Origin: RYN-133 sp036497285
GTDB taxonomy: Bacteria; Actinomycetota; Actinomycetes; Mycobacteriales; Jatrophihabitantaceae
Direction of reading: 5' to 3'
NCBI GenBank assembly: GCA_036497285.1
Contig: DASXJR010000077.1
Coordinates: 23,963 to 87,962, forward strand
Length of the DNA stretch: 64,000 nt
Under the pieces are notes generated by a model, which was not told where the DNA came from, made no database searches, and was given only the letters and a program-made list of their open reading frames with translations. The position numbers and the translations under genes are program-made. Shown piece after piece: positions 16,093 through 24,003 of this stretch (positions are counted from its first letter, which is position 1; each line of letters opens with the position of its first letter).

Positions 16093-17715
16093 GTGGCATC
16101 GGTGGTCAAGTACCGTCGAAGCGTGCCATCGCCGCGTCGCCGCCTGCCCGTCGGCGTCGACGTCGTGCTCGCAGTGGTGCTCGCAGTGGTGCTCGCAGTG
16201 GTGCTCGCCGTCGTGACCGCGTGCAGCGGCGGCATCGACGGCACCGGGTACCGGCTCGGCAGCGGCGTGCCGGGCACGCCCGTCCCCGCCCCGATCCAGT
16301 ACGTCGACTGCACGTCCCAACTGCTGTCGCTGGGCATTCAGGTGCCCGCCACGCTGCGCGACGAGATCCGGTTCGGGTGCGCTCACCTGCAGGTGCCGCT
16401 CGACTACACCCGCCCGCAGGGCCAGACCATCACGCTCGCGCTCGTTAAGGTGCACGACATCGACGACCACAACGCGCCCGTGCAGTCGATGCTGGTCAAT
16501 CCGGGCGGCCCGGGCGCGTCGGGTGTCGAGCTGGCCCTCGGCATCCTGGGCAAGCTGTCGCCGCAGGTGCTGCAGCACTACGACCTGATCGGTTTCGACC
16601 CACGCGGAGTGGCCGAATCCGGCGCGCTGCGGTGTCTCAGCGACCAGGAGAAGGACCGCCTCAGCGCGGCCTCCCCCGACCTCACCACGCGGGCCGGCGT
16701 CATGCAGTCGGCTGCCCTGTCGCGCCAATACGCTCAGGCCTGCGCCCGGGCCATCGGCCCCAGCCTGCGCTACTACAACACGGTCAACACCGCCAGGGAC
16801 ATGGACCAGATCCGGCAGGCGGTCGGCGACAACGTCATGAACTACCTGGGCTTCTCGTACGGCACCGAGCTCGGCTGGACCTACGCGCACCTGTTCCCGA
16901 AGCAGGTGCACACCTTCGTCCTGGACGGCGCGGTGGACCCGAAGTCGCGAAACGTCCAGGACCCGCAGACCCAACTCAAGGGGTTCGAGAGCGCGTACGG
17001 ACAATTCGCGGCCTGGTGCCGCACGGCCCAGACGTGCGCGCAACTCGGCGACCCCACCCGGGCAGCGGTGGCACTCCTGTCCAGCGCCCGGAGCAAGCCG
17101 CTGTCGACCAGTCTCGGCGGCCGGACGCTGACCGAATCGCTCGCGAGCACCGGCATAGCCGAGGCGATGTACTCGCGCAGCGAGTGGCCCACGCTCGGCG
17201 ACGCGCTGGTCGCCGCCCGCCGCGGCGACGGCACCGAGCTGCTGCACCTGGCCGACCGCTACAACCAGCGCCAGGCCGACGGGCACTACTCGAACCTGAT
17301 CGATGCGAACAGCGTCATCAGCTGCAACGACGCGCCGCTGCACAAGCCGCCCAGCACGGCCCACGTGGTGGCCACGGCAAAGTCCTGGGCGAAGAAGTAC
17401 CCGATCTTCGGTGCGGACATGGCCGGCTCCCTGCTGGGTTGCGCCGGCTGGCAACCGCACCGCGCGCCGATCCCCTCGCCCGCCGCCGCCACCCCGAAGC
17501 CCGTCCTCGTGGTCGGCAACCTGCACGACCCGGCGACGCCGTACCTCGGTGCCGTGCACCTGACCCAGGCCCTGGGCCATGCCCGCCTGCTCAGCTGGAA
17601 CGGTGAGGGCCATACGTCCTACCTGAGCGGCAGCAACTGCGTCGACAATGCCGTCAACGCCTACCTCATCCGCGGCAGCCTGCCGCCCGTCCACAAGGTC
17701 TGTCCCGCCGAATGA
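16093..17715 (+). CDS. Secreted alpha/beta-hydrolase of the tripeptidyl aminopeptidase family
   Basis: The 540-residue protein has a basic start, a hydrophobic core built from four VLAV repeats and a lipobox VTAC (C44), so it is probably a lipoprotein. The catalytic domain has the oxyanion segment NPGGPGASG (136-144), nucleophile S255 in GFSYGTELG, Asp in NLHDPATP and His in EGHTSY near the end, as in Streptomyces SlpD/E and mycobacterial Rv2672. It likely removes peptides from exported proteins or cleaves esters. The hydrophobic core is encoded by a 12-bp tandem repeat (16165-16212). Start GTG abuts the DUF445 stop. Confidence 0.85.
   Translation: MASVVKYRRSVPSPRRRLPVGVDVVLAVVLAVVLAVVLAVVTACSGGIDGTGYRLGSGVPGTPVPAPIQYVDCTSQLLSLGIQVPATLRDEIRFGCAHLQVPLDYTRPQGQTITLALVKVHDIDDHNAPVQSMLVNPGGPGASGVELALGILGKLSPQVLQHYDLIGFDPRGVAESGALRCLSDQEKDRLSAASPDLTTRAGVMQSAALSRQYAQACARAIGPSLRYYNTVNTARDMDQIRQAVGDNVMNYLGFSYGTELGWTYAHLFPKQVHTFVLDGAVDPKSRNVQDPQTQLKGFESAYGQFAAWCRTAQTCAQLGDPTRAAVALLSSARSKPLSTSLGGRTLTESLASTGIAEAMYSRSEWPTLGDALVAARRGDGTELLHLADRYNQRQADGHYSNLIDANSVISCNDAPLHKPPSTAHVVATAKSWAKKYPIFGADMAGSLLGCAGWQPHRAPIPSPAAATPKPVLVVGNLHDPATPYLGAVHLTQALGHARLLSWNGEGHTSYLSGSNCVDNAVNAYLIRGSLPPVHKVCPAE
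16165..16212 (+). repeat. 12-bp tandem repeat in a signal-peptide core
   Basis: Three perfect copies of GTGCTCGCAGTG (16165-16200) and one diverged copy (to 16212) encode four VLAV units in the hydrophobic core of the tripeptidyl aminopeptidase-like signal peptide. Copy number can change in frame. Confidence 0.8.
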
Positions 17716-18410
17716 GTGAACCCAAGCTCCTGCTCGCGCCGGCCGGCGGCCCTGTCCGCGGCATCGCGCTCGTGCTGCACGGCGGGCGGTCCCGCAGCCA
17801 CCTGCCGGTTCGCGCGCACCAGCTCGCCGTGCTGCGGATGCGCCCGTTCGTGACAGCCCTGCGCCGACATGCCCGTGCCGGCCTCGTCGTCGCCCAGGTG
17901 CGCTATCGCGTGCGCGGCTGGAACGGCGCCGAGCGCTCGCCCGTGCCGGACACGCTGTGGGCACTCGACCAGCTCGGCGTCCGGTTCCCGGACGTTCCGG
18001 TCGCGCTGGTCGGCCACTCCATGGGCGGACGGGCGGCGATCTACGCCGCGGGACACGACTCGGTGCGCTCGGTGGTCGGCCTCGCGCCCTGGATCGAGCC
18101 GGGCGATCCGGTTCGTGGGGTCGAAGGACGCCGCGTGCTGCTGGTGCACGGCGACAGCGACCGGATGACCGACCCGCGGGCCACCGCGAATTTCGCCCGT
18201 AGTGCCGAGCAGGTCGCCGAATCGGTGACCTACGTGCGGGTGGCCGGCGAACGGCACGCAATGCTGCGCCGCGCCGGTGTGTGGCACCAGTTGGCGACCG
18301 GATTCGTCATCGGGACGCTGCTCGGCGTGCCCCCGAACGGATCCGAACCTGCCGAAGTCACGAATGTGTTGACCGGGGCCCTTGCCGGGCAACCTGAATT
18401 CGTCGTGTGA
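17712..18410 (+). CDS. Alpha/beta-hydrolase, 232 aa
   Basis: A cytoplasmic serine hydrolase with nucleophile elbow GHSMGG (about residues 101-106), a later Asp in VHGDSDRMTDP and His in GERHAM. The early VLHGGRSRS provides the oxyanion region. Its ATG overlaps the stop of the tripeptidyl aminopeptidase gene by 4 bp, so the two are coupled. Substrate class (ester, lipid or peptide) cannot be told from sequence. Confidence 0.83.
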   Translation: MSEPKLLLAPAGGPVRGIALVLHGGRSRSHLPVRAHQLAVLRMRPFVTALRRHARAGLVVAQVRYRVRGWNGAERSPVPDTLWALDQLGVRFPDVPVALVGHSMGGRAAIYAAGHDSVRSVVGLAPWIEPGDPVRGVEGRRVLLVHGDSDRMTDPRATANFARSAEQVAESVTYVRVAGERHAMLRRAGVWHQLATGFVIGTLLGVPPNGSEPAEVTNVLTGALAGQPEFVV

Positions 18411-18465
18411 TTGAGCTGAGCAAACGGGCCCCGCCGGTCGGGCCCGAGGCCGGAGGGAGTGACAG

Positions 18466-19734
18466 ATGACGATCGTCGATCGAACCCCGTCGACAACCAC
18501 CCGTCCCTGCGCGGTGGACCCCGAGCTCTGGCCGGACGTCGCCACCGTGCCGCACCCACCGATCCGCACGACGATCGCGCGGCGGGTCTTCCACCGCGCC
18601 GCGGGGCGGCTGCCGCTTCGAGTGGTCGAGCCGGGCGGCCGCAGCTACGGCGGCGGCCAGGCCGACGCCCCTGTCATGCAGCTGGTGCACCCACAGGCCT
18701 TCTTCGCACGCCTCGGTGCCACCGGGACGATCGGGTTCGGCGAGGCCTACATGGCCGGCGACTGGACGACCGACGATCTCACCGGCGTGCTGACGGCGTT
18801 CGCGGCGAATCTGCGCGACCTGGTCCCGGCGATCTTCCACCGGCTCCGGCACGCGGTGCTCAACCGGGTGCCCCAGTCGCACGACAACACGGTCGAGGGC
18901 GCGCGCAACAACATCCACCACCACTACGACCTGTCCAACGCGCTGTTCAAGACCTTCCTCGACGAATCGATGACGTACTCCTCGGCGGTGTTCAACGGCG
19001 AGCCCTACGGCTCCGACGAGGACCTCGCGGTCGCCCAGCGCCGTAAGATCGACCGGCTGCTCGACACCGCCGGCGTGGGCATCGACACCCGGCTGCTCGA
19101 GATCGGTACCGGCTGGGGCGAGCTGGCCATCCGCGCGGCGCGGCGGGGCGCCCGCGTCACCTCCCTGACCATTTCCACCGAGCAGGCCGAACTCGCCCGC
19201 GCCCGGGTCGCCGCCGAGGGCGCCGCCGACCGCGTCGACGTGCAACTGCGCGACTACCGTGACGCGCAGGGCGTCTACGACGCGGTGGTCAGCGTCGAGA
19301 TGATCGAAGCCGTCGGGGCGAACCACTGGCCGGTGTACTTCCACACGCTCGACCGGTCGCTCGCGCCGGGCGGACGGGTCGGGCTGCAGGCGATCCTGCA
19401 GGACGACTACACCGTGCTCGCGACCCGCGACACCTACACGTGGATCCGCAAGTACATCTTCCCCGGCGGGCAGCTCGCATCGGTCGAGGCGATCGACCGC
19501 ACGATCAAGGCGCACACCGCGCTGCGGATCTCGGATCTGTACAGCTTCGGACGCCACTACGCCGAGACCCTGCGCAGGTGGCGCGTCCGGTTCGAGGAGC
19601 ACTGGCAGTCCGTCGCGTCGCTCGGGTTCGACGAGACGTTCCGACGGATGTGGTCGCTCTACCTCGCCTACTCCGAGGCGGGTTTCCGTACCGGCTACCT
19701 CGACGTGGCGCAGCTGACTCTCACCAAACCCTGA
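18466..19734 (+). CDS. Cyclopropane-fatty-acyl-phospholipid synthase family methyltransferase
   Basis: The 422-residue protein belongs to the CFA/mycolic-acid cyclopropane synthase family, which transfers a methylene or methyl group from S-adenosylmethionine to unsaturated acyl chains of membrane lipids. An N-terminal domain (1-140) precedes the conserved NNIHHHYDLSN (148-158) and ESMTYSSA (167-174) motifs, then the SAM-binding LEIGTGWGEL (211-220). GGAGGGAG at 18452-18459 precedes the ATG by 6 nt. A strong hairpin follows the gene. Whether it makes cyclopropane or methyl-branched (for example 10-methyl) acids cannot be decided. Confidence 0.88.
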   Translation: MTIVDRTPSTTTRPCAVDPELWPDVATVPHPPIRTTIARRVFHRAAGRLPLRVVEPGGRSYGGGQADAPVMQLVHPQAFFARLGATGTIGFGEAYMAGDWTTDDLTGVLTAFAANLRDLVPAIFHRLRHAVLNRVPQSHDNTVEGARNNIHHHYDLSNALFKTFLDESMTYSSAVFNGEPYGSDEDLAVAQRRKIDRLLDTAGVGIDTRLLEIGTGWGELAIRAARRGARVTSLTISTEQAELARARVAAEGAADRVDVQLRDYRDAQGVYDAVVSVEMIEAVGANHWPVYFHTLDRSLAPGGRVGLQAILQDDYTVLATRDTYTWIRKYIFPGGQLASVEAIDRTIKAHTALRISDLYSFGRHYAETLRRWRVRFEEHWQSVASLGFDETFRRMWSLYLAYSEAGFRTGYLDVAQLTLTKP

Positions 19735-19739
19735 CCGTC

Positions 19740-19790
19740 TTGGCCCCGTAGCAGGGCCGCCCGCGGCGTGTCGCCCTGCTGCGCGGCCAA
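19740..19790 (+). terminator. Hairpin terminator after the CFA-synthase-like gene
   Basis: Nested inverted repeats TTGGCC...GGCCAA (19740-19745/19785-19790) and AGCAGGGC...GCCCTGCT (19750-19757/19773-19780) can form one long stem 5 bp after the stop. There is no U tract, as is common in actinobacterial terminators. Confidence 0.55.
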
Positions 19791-19805
19791 CCCTGGGCAG
19801 GTCGG

Positions 19806-19811
19806 TAGCGT
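19806..19811 (+). promoter_or_regulatory. -10 element of the EamA gene
   Basis: TAGCGT ends 6 nt before GTG 19818; leaderless-type arrangement. Confidence 0.45.
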
Positions 19812-19817
19812 CGGGTA

Positions 19818-20651
19818 GTGACCGTCGTCCTCGGGCTGCTCGCTGCTGCGTTCTACGGCATCGGTGACTTCGCCGGCGGTCTCGCGTCACGTGCGCACAG
19901 CGCCGTCACGATCCTGCTGTACAGCTACCCGGTCGGCGCGGTGCTGATGGCGCTGATGATGCCGTTCTTCCCCGGCACGCTCACCGCCCGGGCGGTGCTG
20001 TTCGGCACCGCGGGCGGACTGTCCGGGCTGCTCGGGGTCTCGATCATGTATCAGCTGATGGTCACCGCGCCGATGAACGTGATCTCGCCCGTCACCGCCG
20101 TGCTCGCGGCGATCGTCCCTGTCTTCGTCGGCGTTGGCGGCGGCGAGCGTCCCGCGGCCTCGGCCTGGGCGGGCATCGTGATCGGCCTCGCAGCGGTCGT
20201 GCTCGTCTCGCGCACCAGCGAGGATCACCCGTACGGACGCATTCATCCGCGGGTCATCGCGCTGGCGTTCGTGTCCGGGATCGGGTTCGGGTTCTACTTC
20301 GTCTTCCTCGCCCGCGCGGGCCACGACTCCGGGCTGTGGCCGTTACTGGTATCGCGGATCGCCTCGGCGATCGCAGTCGTCCCGCTCGCTGCCGCGATGG
20401 GTTCGTTCGCCGTCGTGCGCGGTCGCCCGCTCGCCATCGCTCTGGCGGCGGGCACCTGCGACGCCCTGGCCAACATGTTCTTCCTGCTCGCGGCACGGTC
20501 CGGACTGCTGTCGCTCGCCAGCGTGCTGACCGCGCTCTACCCCGCGATGACCGTGCTGCTCGCGGTGGTGGTGCTGCGCGAACACACCAGCACCACCCAG
20601 CGGTACGGCCTCGGGCTCGCCGCCGTGTCGGTCGTCCTGATCACGCTCTGA
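19818..20651 (+). CDS. EamA family (DMT superfamily) transporter
   Basis: This 277-residue protein has ten hydrophobic segments arranged as two EamA repeats of five helices, with GLLAAAFYGIGDFAGGLASR at the start and the second repeat ending in LLAVVVLREHTS...LGLAAV. Family members export amino acids, nucleosides or other metabolites; the substrate is unknown. TAGCGT at 19806-19811 ends 6 nt before the GTG, consistent with a leaderless transcript starting at the gene. Confidence 0.85.
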   Translation: MTVVLGLLAAAFYGIGDFAGGLASRAHSAVTILLYSYPVGAVLMALMMPFFPGTLTARAVLFGTAGGLSGLLGVSIMYQLMVTAPMNVISPVTAVLAAIVPVFVGVGGGERPAASAWAGIVIGLAAVVLVSRTSEDHPYGRIHPRVIALAFVSGIGFGFYFVFLARAGHDSGLWPLLVSRIASAIAVVPLAAAMGSFAVVRGRPLAIALAAGTCDALANMFFLLAARSGLLSLASVLTALYPAMTVLLAVVVLREHTSTTQRYGLGLAAVSVVLITL

Positions 20652-20748
20652 AGGTTCAGCTCACCGGCTCCGCGTCGCGGCTGCGCCGCGCAAGCGGGCG
20701 ATGAGCTCGTCCCGCTCGAGCAGCGCCACGCCGGCGATCGTAGGGCGA

Positions 20749-20997
20749 CTACGTCCCTTCTTGCACCGGATAGAGGTGGTCGGCCACCAGGCCGTGTGCC
20801 TCCCGGTGCACCGTCGATGCCGCTTCGGCCGAGGGTGCATCGACCAAGCAGAACACCTTGCCGTTCTGCTCGTCGACCCAGTACCGCAGGTAGTTCACGC
20901 CGTGGCCGTCCTGCACCGCCAGGTCGGCCTGGTGCGCCTTGGCCACGTCGGCCATGGTGACCTCGCCGAGGTCGTGAACGTCCATGAACAGTGACAT
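20749..20997 (-). CDS. DUF4242 (nickel-binding-like) small protein
   Basis: The 82-residue protein matches DUF4242: it starts MSLFMDVHDLG, has a ferredoxin-like alpha/beta pattern and conserved YLRYWVDEQNGKVFCLVDAP and HREAHGLVADHLYPV segments. Structures of one Streptomyces member bind nickel, but a physiological role is not established. GGAAGGGG lies 7 nt upstream of ATG 20997, which favours this start over an upstream GTG. It is followed by DNA with no gene up to the EamA gene. Confidence 0.75.
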   Translation of the reverse strand: MSLFMDVHDLGEVTMADVAKAHQADLAVQDGHGVNYLRYWVDEQNGKVFCLVDAPSAEAASTVHREAHGLVADHLYPVQEGT

Positions 20998-21078
20998 CGT
21001 CGTGCCCCTTCCGGATGATGGTGGGCTCAACGGTGCCGTCGCGCGGCGAACGGCAAATCGGTACCGGGTACCCAGTTT

Positions 21079-21360
21079 TCAGACGACCAGGCGGAGCGTG
21101 ACCACGTCGCCGAGCTCGAGGTCTTCGGCGCGCTGCACCGCGACCTTGATCGGGACGATGTACTTGCCGTTCTTCGGGAACAACGACGTCGTCCATTCGG
21201 TGTCGCCGATCTGCGCCCGGACCGGGATCATCCCCCAGCCGTAGGTGATCTCCCTCGACACGTCCGCCAGCTCACGGCACTGCTGGTCGGGGACGGTCAC
21301 GAAGTGGTGCGGCGCCGGCCCCTTCCAGAACCAGATCTCGCCGGCGAACTCCAACTGCAT
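21079..21360 (-). CDS. DUF1905 domain protein
   Basis: The 93-residue protein is a single DUF1905 domain, a small beta-barrel: it starts FAGEIWFWKGPAPHHFVTVP, and has the conserved SREITYGWGMIPV and FPKNGKYIVPIKVAVQ segments. The function is unknown. Because TATGCT (minus strand, 21372-21367) ends 6 nt before the ATG, it is probably expressed from its own leaderless promoter, back-to-back with the polymerase gene. Confidence 0.78.
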   Translation of the reverse strand: MQLEFAGEIWFWKGPAPHHFVTVPDQQCRELADVSREITYGWGMIPVRAQIGDTEWTTSLFPKNGKYIVPIKVAVQRAEDLELGDVVTLRLVV

Positions 21361-21366
21361 GCGCCG

Positions 21367-21372
21367 AGCATA
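21367..21372 (-). promoter_or_regulatory. -10 element of the DUF1905 gene
   Basis: TATGCT on the minus strand ends 6 nt before the ATG at 21360. Confidence 0.45.
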
Positions 21373-21431
21373 GGCAGCGACCACGACGCCATCGGGACGG
21401 CAGATCGGCACCGGCCCACAGCGGGGCGCGA

Positions 21432-21437
21432 TACCGT
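21432..21437 (+). promoter_or_regulatory. -10 element of the LigD-type polymerase gene
   Basis: TACCGT ends 7 nt before ATG 21445. Confidence 0.45.
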
Positions 21438-21444
21438 CCGTGGC

Positions 21445-22497
21445 ATGCCTTCGCCGGCGGTCGAGATCGAGGTGGGCACGCGGACCGTCCGGATCAGCAA
21501 TCCGGACCGCGTGTACTTCTCCGAGCGCGGCGAGACCAAGCTCGACCTCGTCAACTACTACAGCTCGGTCGCGGACGGGATCGTGCGCGCGCTGCGCGAG
21601 CGCCCGTGCATGCTGCACCGTTACCCGGAGGGCGTCGACGGCGAGAAGATCTACCAGAAGCGACTGCCCAAGGGAGCGCCTGACTGGGTCGAGACCGCCG
21701 AGGTCAGCTTCCCGTCCGGACGCACCGCGGACGAGCTGTGCGTCACCGAGCTGGCCGCGGTCGCGTGGGCGGTGCAGATGTCCACCGTCGAGTTCCATCC
21801 CTGGCACACCCGGCGGGCCGCGGTGGAACGGCCGGACGAGCTGCGGATCGACCTCGACCCCGGACCGTCCGCCGGGCTCGCCGAGGCAAAGCGGGCTGCA
21901 GTGGTCGTGCACGAGGTTCTCGACGAGCTTGGCGCGGTCGGGTGGCCCAAGACATCGGGCTCGAAGGGCGTGCACGTCTACGTCCGGGTCGAGCCGCGGT
22001 TCGGCTTCCGCGAGGTGCGTCGCGCCGCGTTGGCGTTCGCGCGCGAGGTCGAGCGGCGCGCGCCGTCGCTGGTGACGACGGCCTGGTGGAAGGAAGAGCG
22101 TCCGGCCGGCGCGATCTTCCTCGACTACAACCAGAACGCCAAGGACCGCACCATCGCGTCGGCGTACTCGGTGCGCGGCAAGCCGTGGGGTCCGGTGTCG
22201 GCACCGGTGACGTGGGACGAGCTGCCACATGTCGAGATGCGCGACTTCACGATCGCGACCATGCCGGCCCGGTTCGCCTCGCTGGGCGACGTGCATGCCG
22301 GGATCGACGACGCGGTGTGGGACATCGAGGCGCTGCTCGAGTGGGCCGACCGCGATGAAGGCGAGGGCGTGGGCGACGCGCCGTACCCGCCGAACTATCC
22401 GAAGATGCCGGGCGAGCCGCCGCGTGTGCAGCCGTCCCGCATGAACAAGGCGAACTGGCAGGTGCCTGCGGACGTCGAGCCACAGGATCTCGGCTGA
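21445..22497 (+). CDS. LigD-type polymerase/primase (PolD1/PrimC-like), stand-alone
   Basis: The 350-residue archaeo-eukaryotic-primase-fold protein is the polymerase domain found in LigD, here without ligase or nuclease domains. The catalytic aspartates are visible: D136 and D138 in LRIDLDPG and D227 in IFLDYNQN, with SGSKGVHVYVR (171-181) as the nucleotide-binding motif. Mycobacterial stand-alone homologues fill short gaps with ribonucleotides during base-excision repair and can work with LigC, which is encoded 10 kb upstream. TACCGT at 21432-21437 ends 7 nt before the ATG, suggesting a leaderless mRNA. Confidence 0.88.
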   Translation: MPSPAVEIEVGTRTVRISNPDRVYFSERGETKLDLVNYYSSVADGIVRALRERPCMLHRYPEGVDGEKIYQKRLPKGAPDWVETAEVSFPSGRTADELCVTELAAVAWAVQMSTVEFHPWHTRRAAVERPDELRIDLDPGPSAGLAEAKRAAVVVHEVLDELGAVGWPKTSGSKGVHVYVRVEPRFGFREVRRAALAFAREVERRAPSLVTTAWWKEERPAGAIFLDYNQNAKDRTIASAYSVRGKPWGPVSAPVTWDELPHVEMRDFTIATMPARFASLGDVHAGIDDAVWDIEALLEWADRDEGEGVGDAPYPPNYPKMPGEPPRVQPSRMNKANWQVPADVEPQDLG

Positions 22498-22525
22498 ACC
22501 GCAGCTCCCAATACCCGGCCGCGCG

Positions 22526-22531
22526 TACATT
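22526..22531 (+). promoter_or_regulatory. -10 element of the msrB operon
   Basis: TACATT ends 6 nt before GTG 22538, the first gene of the small-protein/msrB pair. Confidence 0.42.
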
Positions 22532-22537
22532 CGACTC

Positions 22538-22801
22538 GTGGTGGATGCAACCCGCGAGGACTCGATGGACGAGGACGGTGACCCGTCCTGGGCATCGCCG
22601 TACGTCGACGGCGCGTGGGGACGCACCGCCAACCCCAACAGCGTCGATGGCGAGTTGCAGAATCTCGCCGCGTTCGGCAGCGGGCTCGTCCGGCTGACGG
22701 GTTGGCGTCGCACTGCGGCAAAGACGGTCGTCTGCCTGATACTGCTCAGTGTTGCCGCGACCATCATGTTCGGAATCGTCGGCATTCTCGGGGTGTTGTG
22801 A
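22538..22801 (+). CDS. Small membrane protein with one C-terminal helix, 87 aa
   Basis: An acidic, tryptophan-containing N-terminal half (about 1-50) is followed by a basic stretch (GWRRTAAK) and a single hydrophobic helix at about 63-86. No family is recognised. The stop overlaps the GTG of msrB (GTGA), so the two genes are translationally coupled, and TACATT at 22526-22531 ends 6 nt upstream of its own GTG. Membership of the msrB transcript suggests, but does not prove, a role in redox or envelope stress. Confidence 0.6.
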   Translation: MVDATREDSMDEDGDPSWASPYVDGAWGRTANPNSVDGELQNLAAFGSGLVRLTGWRRTAAKTVVCLILLSVAATIMFGIVGILGVL

Positions 22802-23232
22802 CAGACATGCGATCCAAGGACCTGCCAGCGCCTCCGATCACCAAATCTGACGCCGAGTGGCGCGCCCAGCTCTCGCCTGAGGAGTACGACGTACTGCGCA
22901 AGGCGGGCACCGAGCGCGCCTTCATCGGCGAGTACACCGACAACCACCAGGTGGGTGTGTACCGGTGCCGCGCCTGTGGCGCCGAACTGTTCCGCAGCAC
23001 CGAGAAGTTCAACTCGCACTGCGGTTGGCCGAGCTTCTTCAGCCCGCTCGCCGGCGACCGCGTCATCGAACGCACCGACCGCAGTTGGGGCACGGCCCGC
23101 ACCGAGGTCCTCTGCGCGAACTGCCACAGCCACATGGGGCACGTCTTCGAGGGCGAGGGGTACGGCACTCCGACCGACCTGCGCTACTGCATCAACTCGA
23201 TCTCGCTGACCTTCGAAGAGGCGCCTGCCTGA
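22798..23232 (+). CDS. msrB: Methionine-R-sulfoxide reductase B
   Basis: MsrB reduces the R form of methionine sulfoxide in proteins with thioredoxin as electron donor. The 144-residue protein has the zinc ligands C57 and C60 (CRAC) and C106 and C109 (CANC), the GWPSFF motif, catalytic C131 in RYCINS, and C75 in SHCGWPSF. GTG 22798 overlaps the upstream stop; an ATG three codons later is a possible start. It converges with hemQ across a strong bidirectional hairpin. Confidence 0.95.
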   Translation: MTDMRSKDLPAPPITKSDAEWRAQLSPEEYDVLRKAGTERAFIGEYTDNHQVGVYRCRACGAELFRSTEKFNSHCGWPSFFSPLAGDRVIERTDRSWGTARTEVLCANCHSHMGHVFEGEGYGTPTDLRYCINSISLTFEEAPA

Positions 23233-23246
23233 CCCGCCACCTCCAG

Positions 23247-23288
23247 TTTTGGCGGCCAGCCCCGAAATATGACGGCAGGCCGCCAAAA
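23247..23288. terminator. Bidirectional terminator between msrB and hemQ
   Basis: A perfect 11-bp inverted repeat TTTTGGCGGCC/GGCCGCCAAAA with a 20-nt loop lies between two convergent genes. The flanking T/A runs give a U-rich end in both directions. Confidence 0.75.
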
Positions 23289-23303
23289 GTTGGGCGCAGC
23301 GCC

Positions 23304-23999
23304 TTACTGTAGGGCGTCTACCAGCTCGGCGATCTCGCGGCGGCGGCCGGTGTAGAACGGCACCTCCAGCCGCACATGCCGACGAGTCTCGGATCCGCGC
23401 AGGTGCCGCATCAGATCGACGATGCGGTGCAGCTCGTCCGCCTCGAAGGCCAGCATCCACTCGTAGTCGCCCAGCGCGAACGACGACACCGTGTTCGCCC
23501 GGACGTCCGGGTAATCGCGCGCCATCCGACCGTGCTCGGCCAACAGCGCGCGTCGCTCGGGCTCGGGCAGCAGGTACCACTCGTACGAACGGACGAACGG
23601 GTACACGCAGACGTAGTTGCGCGCCTGCTCCTCGGCGAGGAACGCCGGGATGTGGCTCTTGTTGAACTCGGCCGGGCGGTGCAGCGCCATGTTCGACCAC
23701 ACCGGCTCGAGGTGGCTGCCGACGGCCGTGCGGCGGAACCGCGAGTAGGCCTCCTGCAGGTCGTCCGCGGACGGCGCGTGCCACCAGATCATCAGGTCGG
23801 CGTCGGCCCGAAGTGCCGACACGTCGTAGGTGCCGCGGATGACGACGTCCTTGGCCGCCAACTGATCGAACAACGCTTCGACCTCGCGGACCAGCCAGGT
23901 GCGGTCGCCCTCGCCGATCGGACGGGACACCTTGAACACCGACCAGGCGGTGTAGCGGATGACGTCGTTCAGTTCGCGTGCTGCCTTGCCGTCGGCCAT
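23304..23999 (-). CDS. hemQ: Coproheme decarboxylase HemQ
   Basis: HemQ (ChdC, chlorite-dismutase fold) converts coproheme III to haem b with hydrogen peroxide, the final step of the coproporphyrin-dependent pathway of Gram-positive bacteria. The 231-residue protein has the candidate catalytic tyrosine Y133 in VYPFVRSYEWY and the probable proximal haem ligand H156 in LLAEHGRMARDYPDV. It has 4 bp between its start and the stop of hemG and follows hemE-hemG, so the three genes form one haem operon. ATG 23999 gives a protein of normal length. Confidence 0.92.
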   Translation of the reverse strand: MADGKAARELNDVIRYTAWSVFKVSRPIGEGDRTWLVREVEALFDQLAAKDVVIRGTYDVSALRADADLMIWWHAPSADDLQEAYSRFRRTAVGSHLEPVWSNMALHRPAEFNKSHIPAFLAEEQARNYVCVYPFVRSYEWYLLPEPERRALLAEHGRMARDYPDVRANTVSSFALGDYEWMLAFEADELHRIVDLMRHLRGSETRRHVRLEVPFYTGRRREIAELVDALQ

Positions 24000-24003
24000 G
24001 GCC

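Noticed and set aside
14620..18261. Very long antisense frame of over 1200 codons on the minus strand
   Set aside because: Composition is typical of high-GC shadow frames (Arg/Ala/Gly/Pro-rich), and the plus strand holds well-supported genes over the same stretch.
20661..20729. 22-codon minus-strand frame beginning VALLERDELIARLRG
   Set aside because: It resembles the first residues of ATPase proteins, but stops after 22 codons with no continuation in any frame; no ribosome site; probably chance or a remnant.
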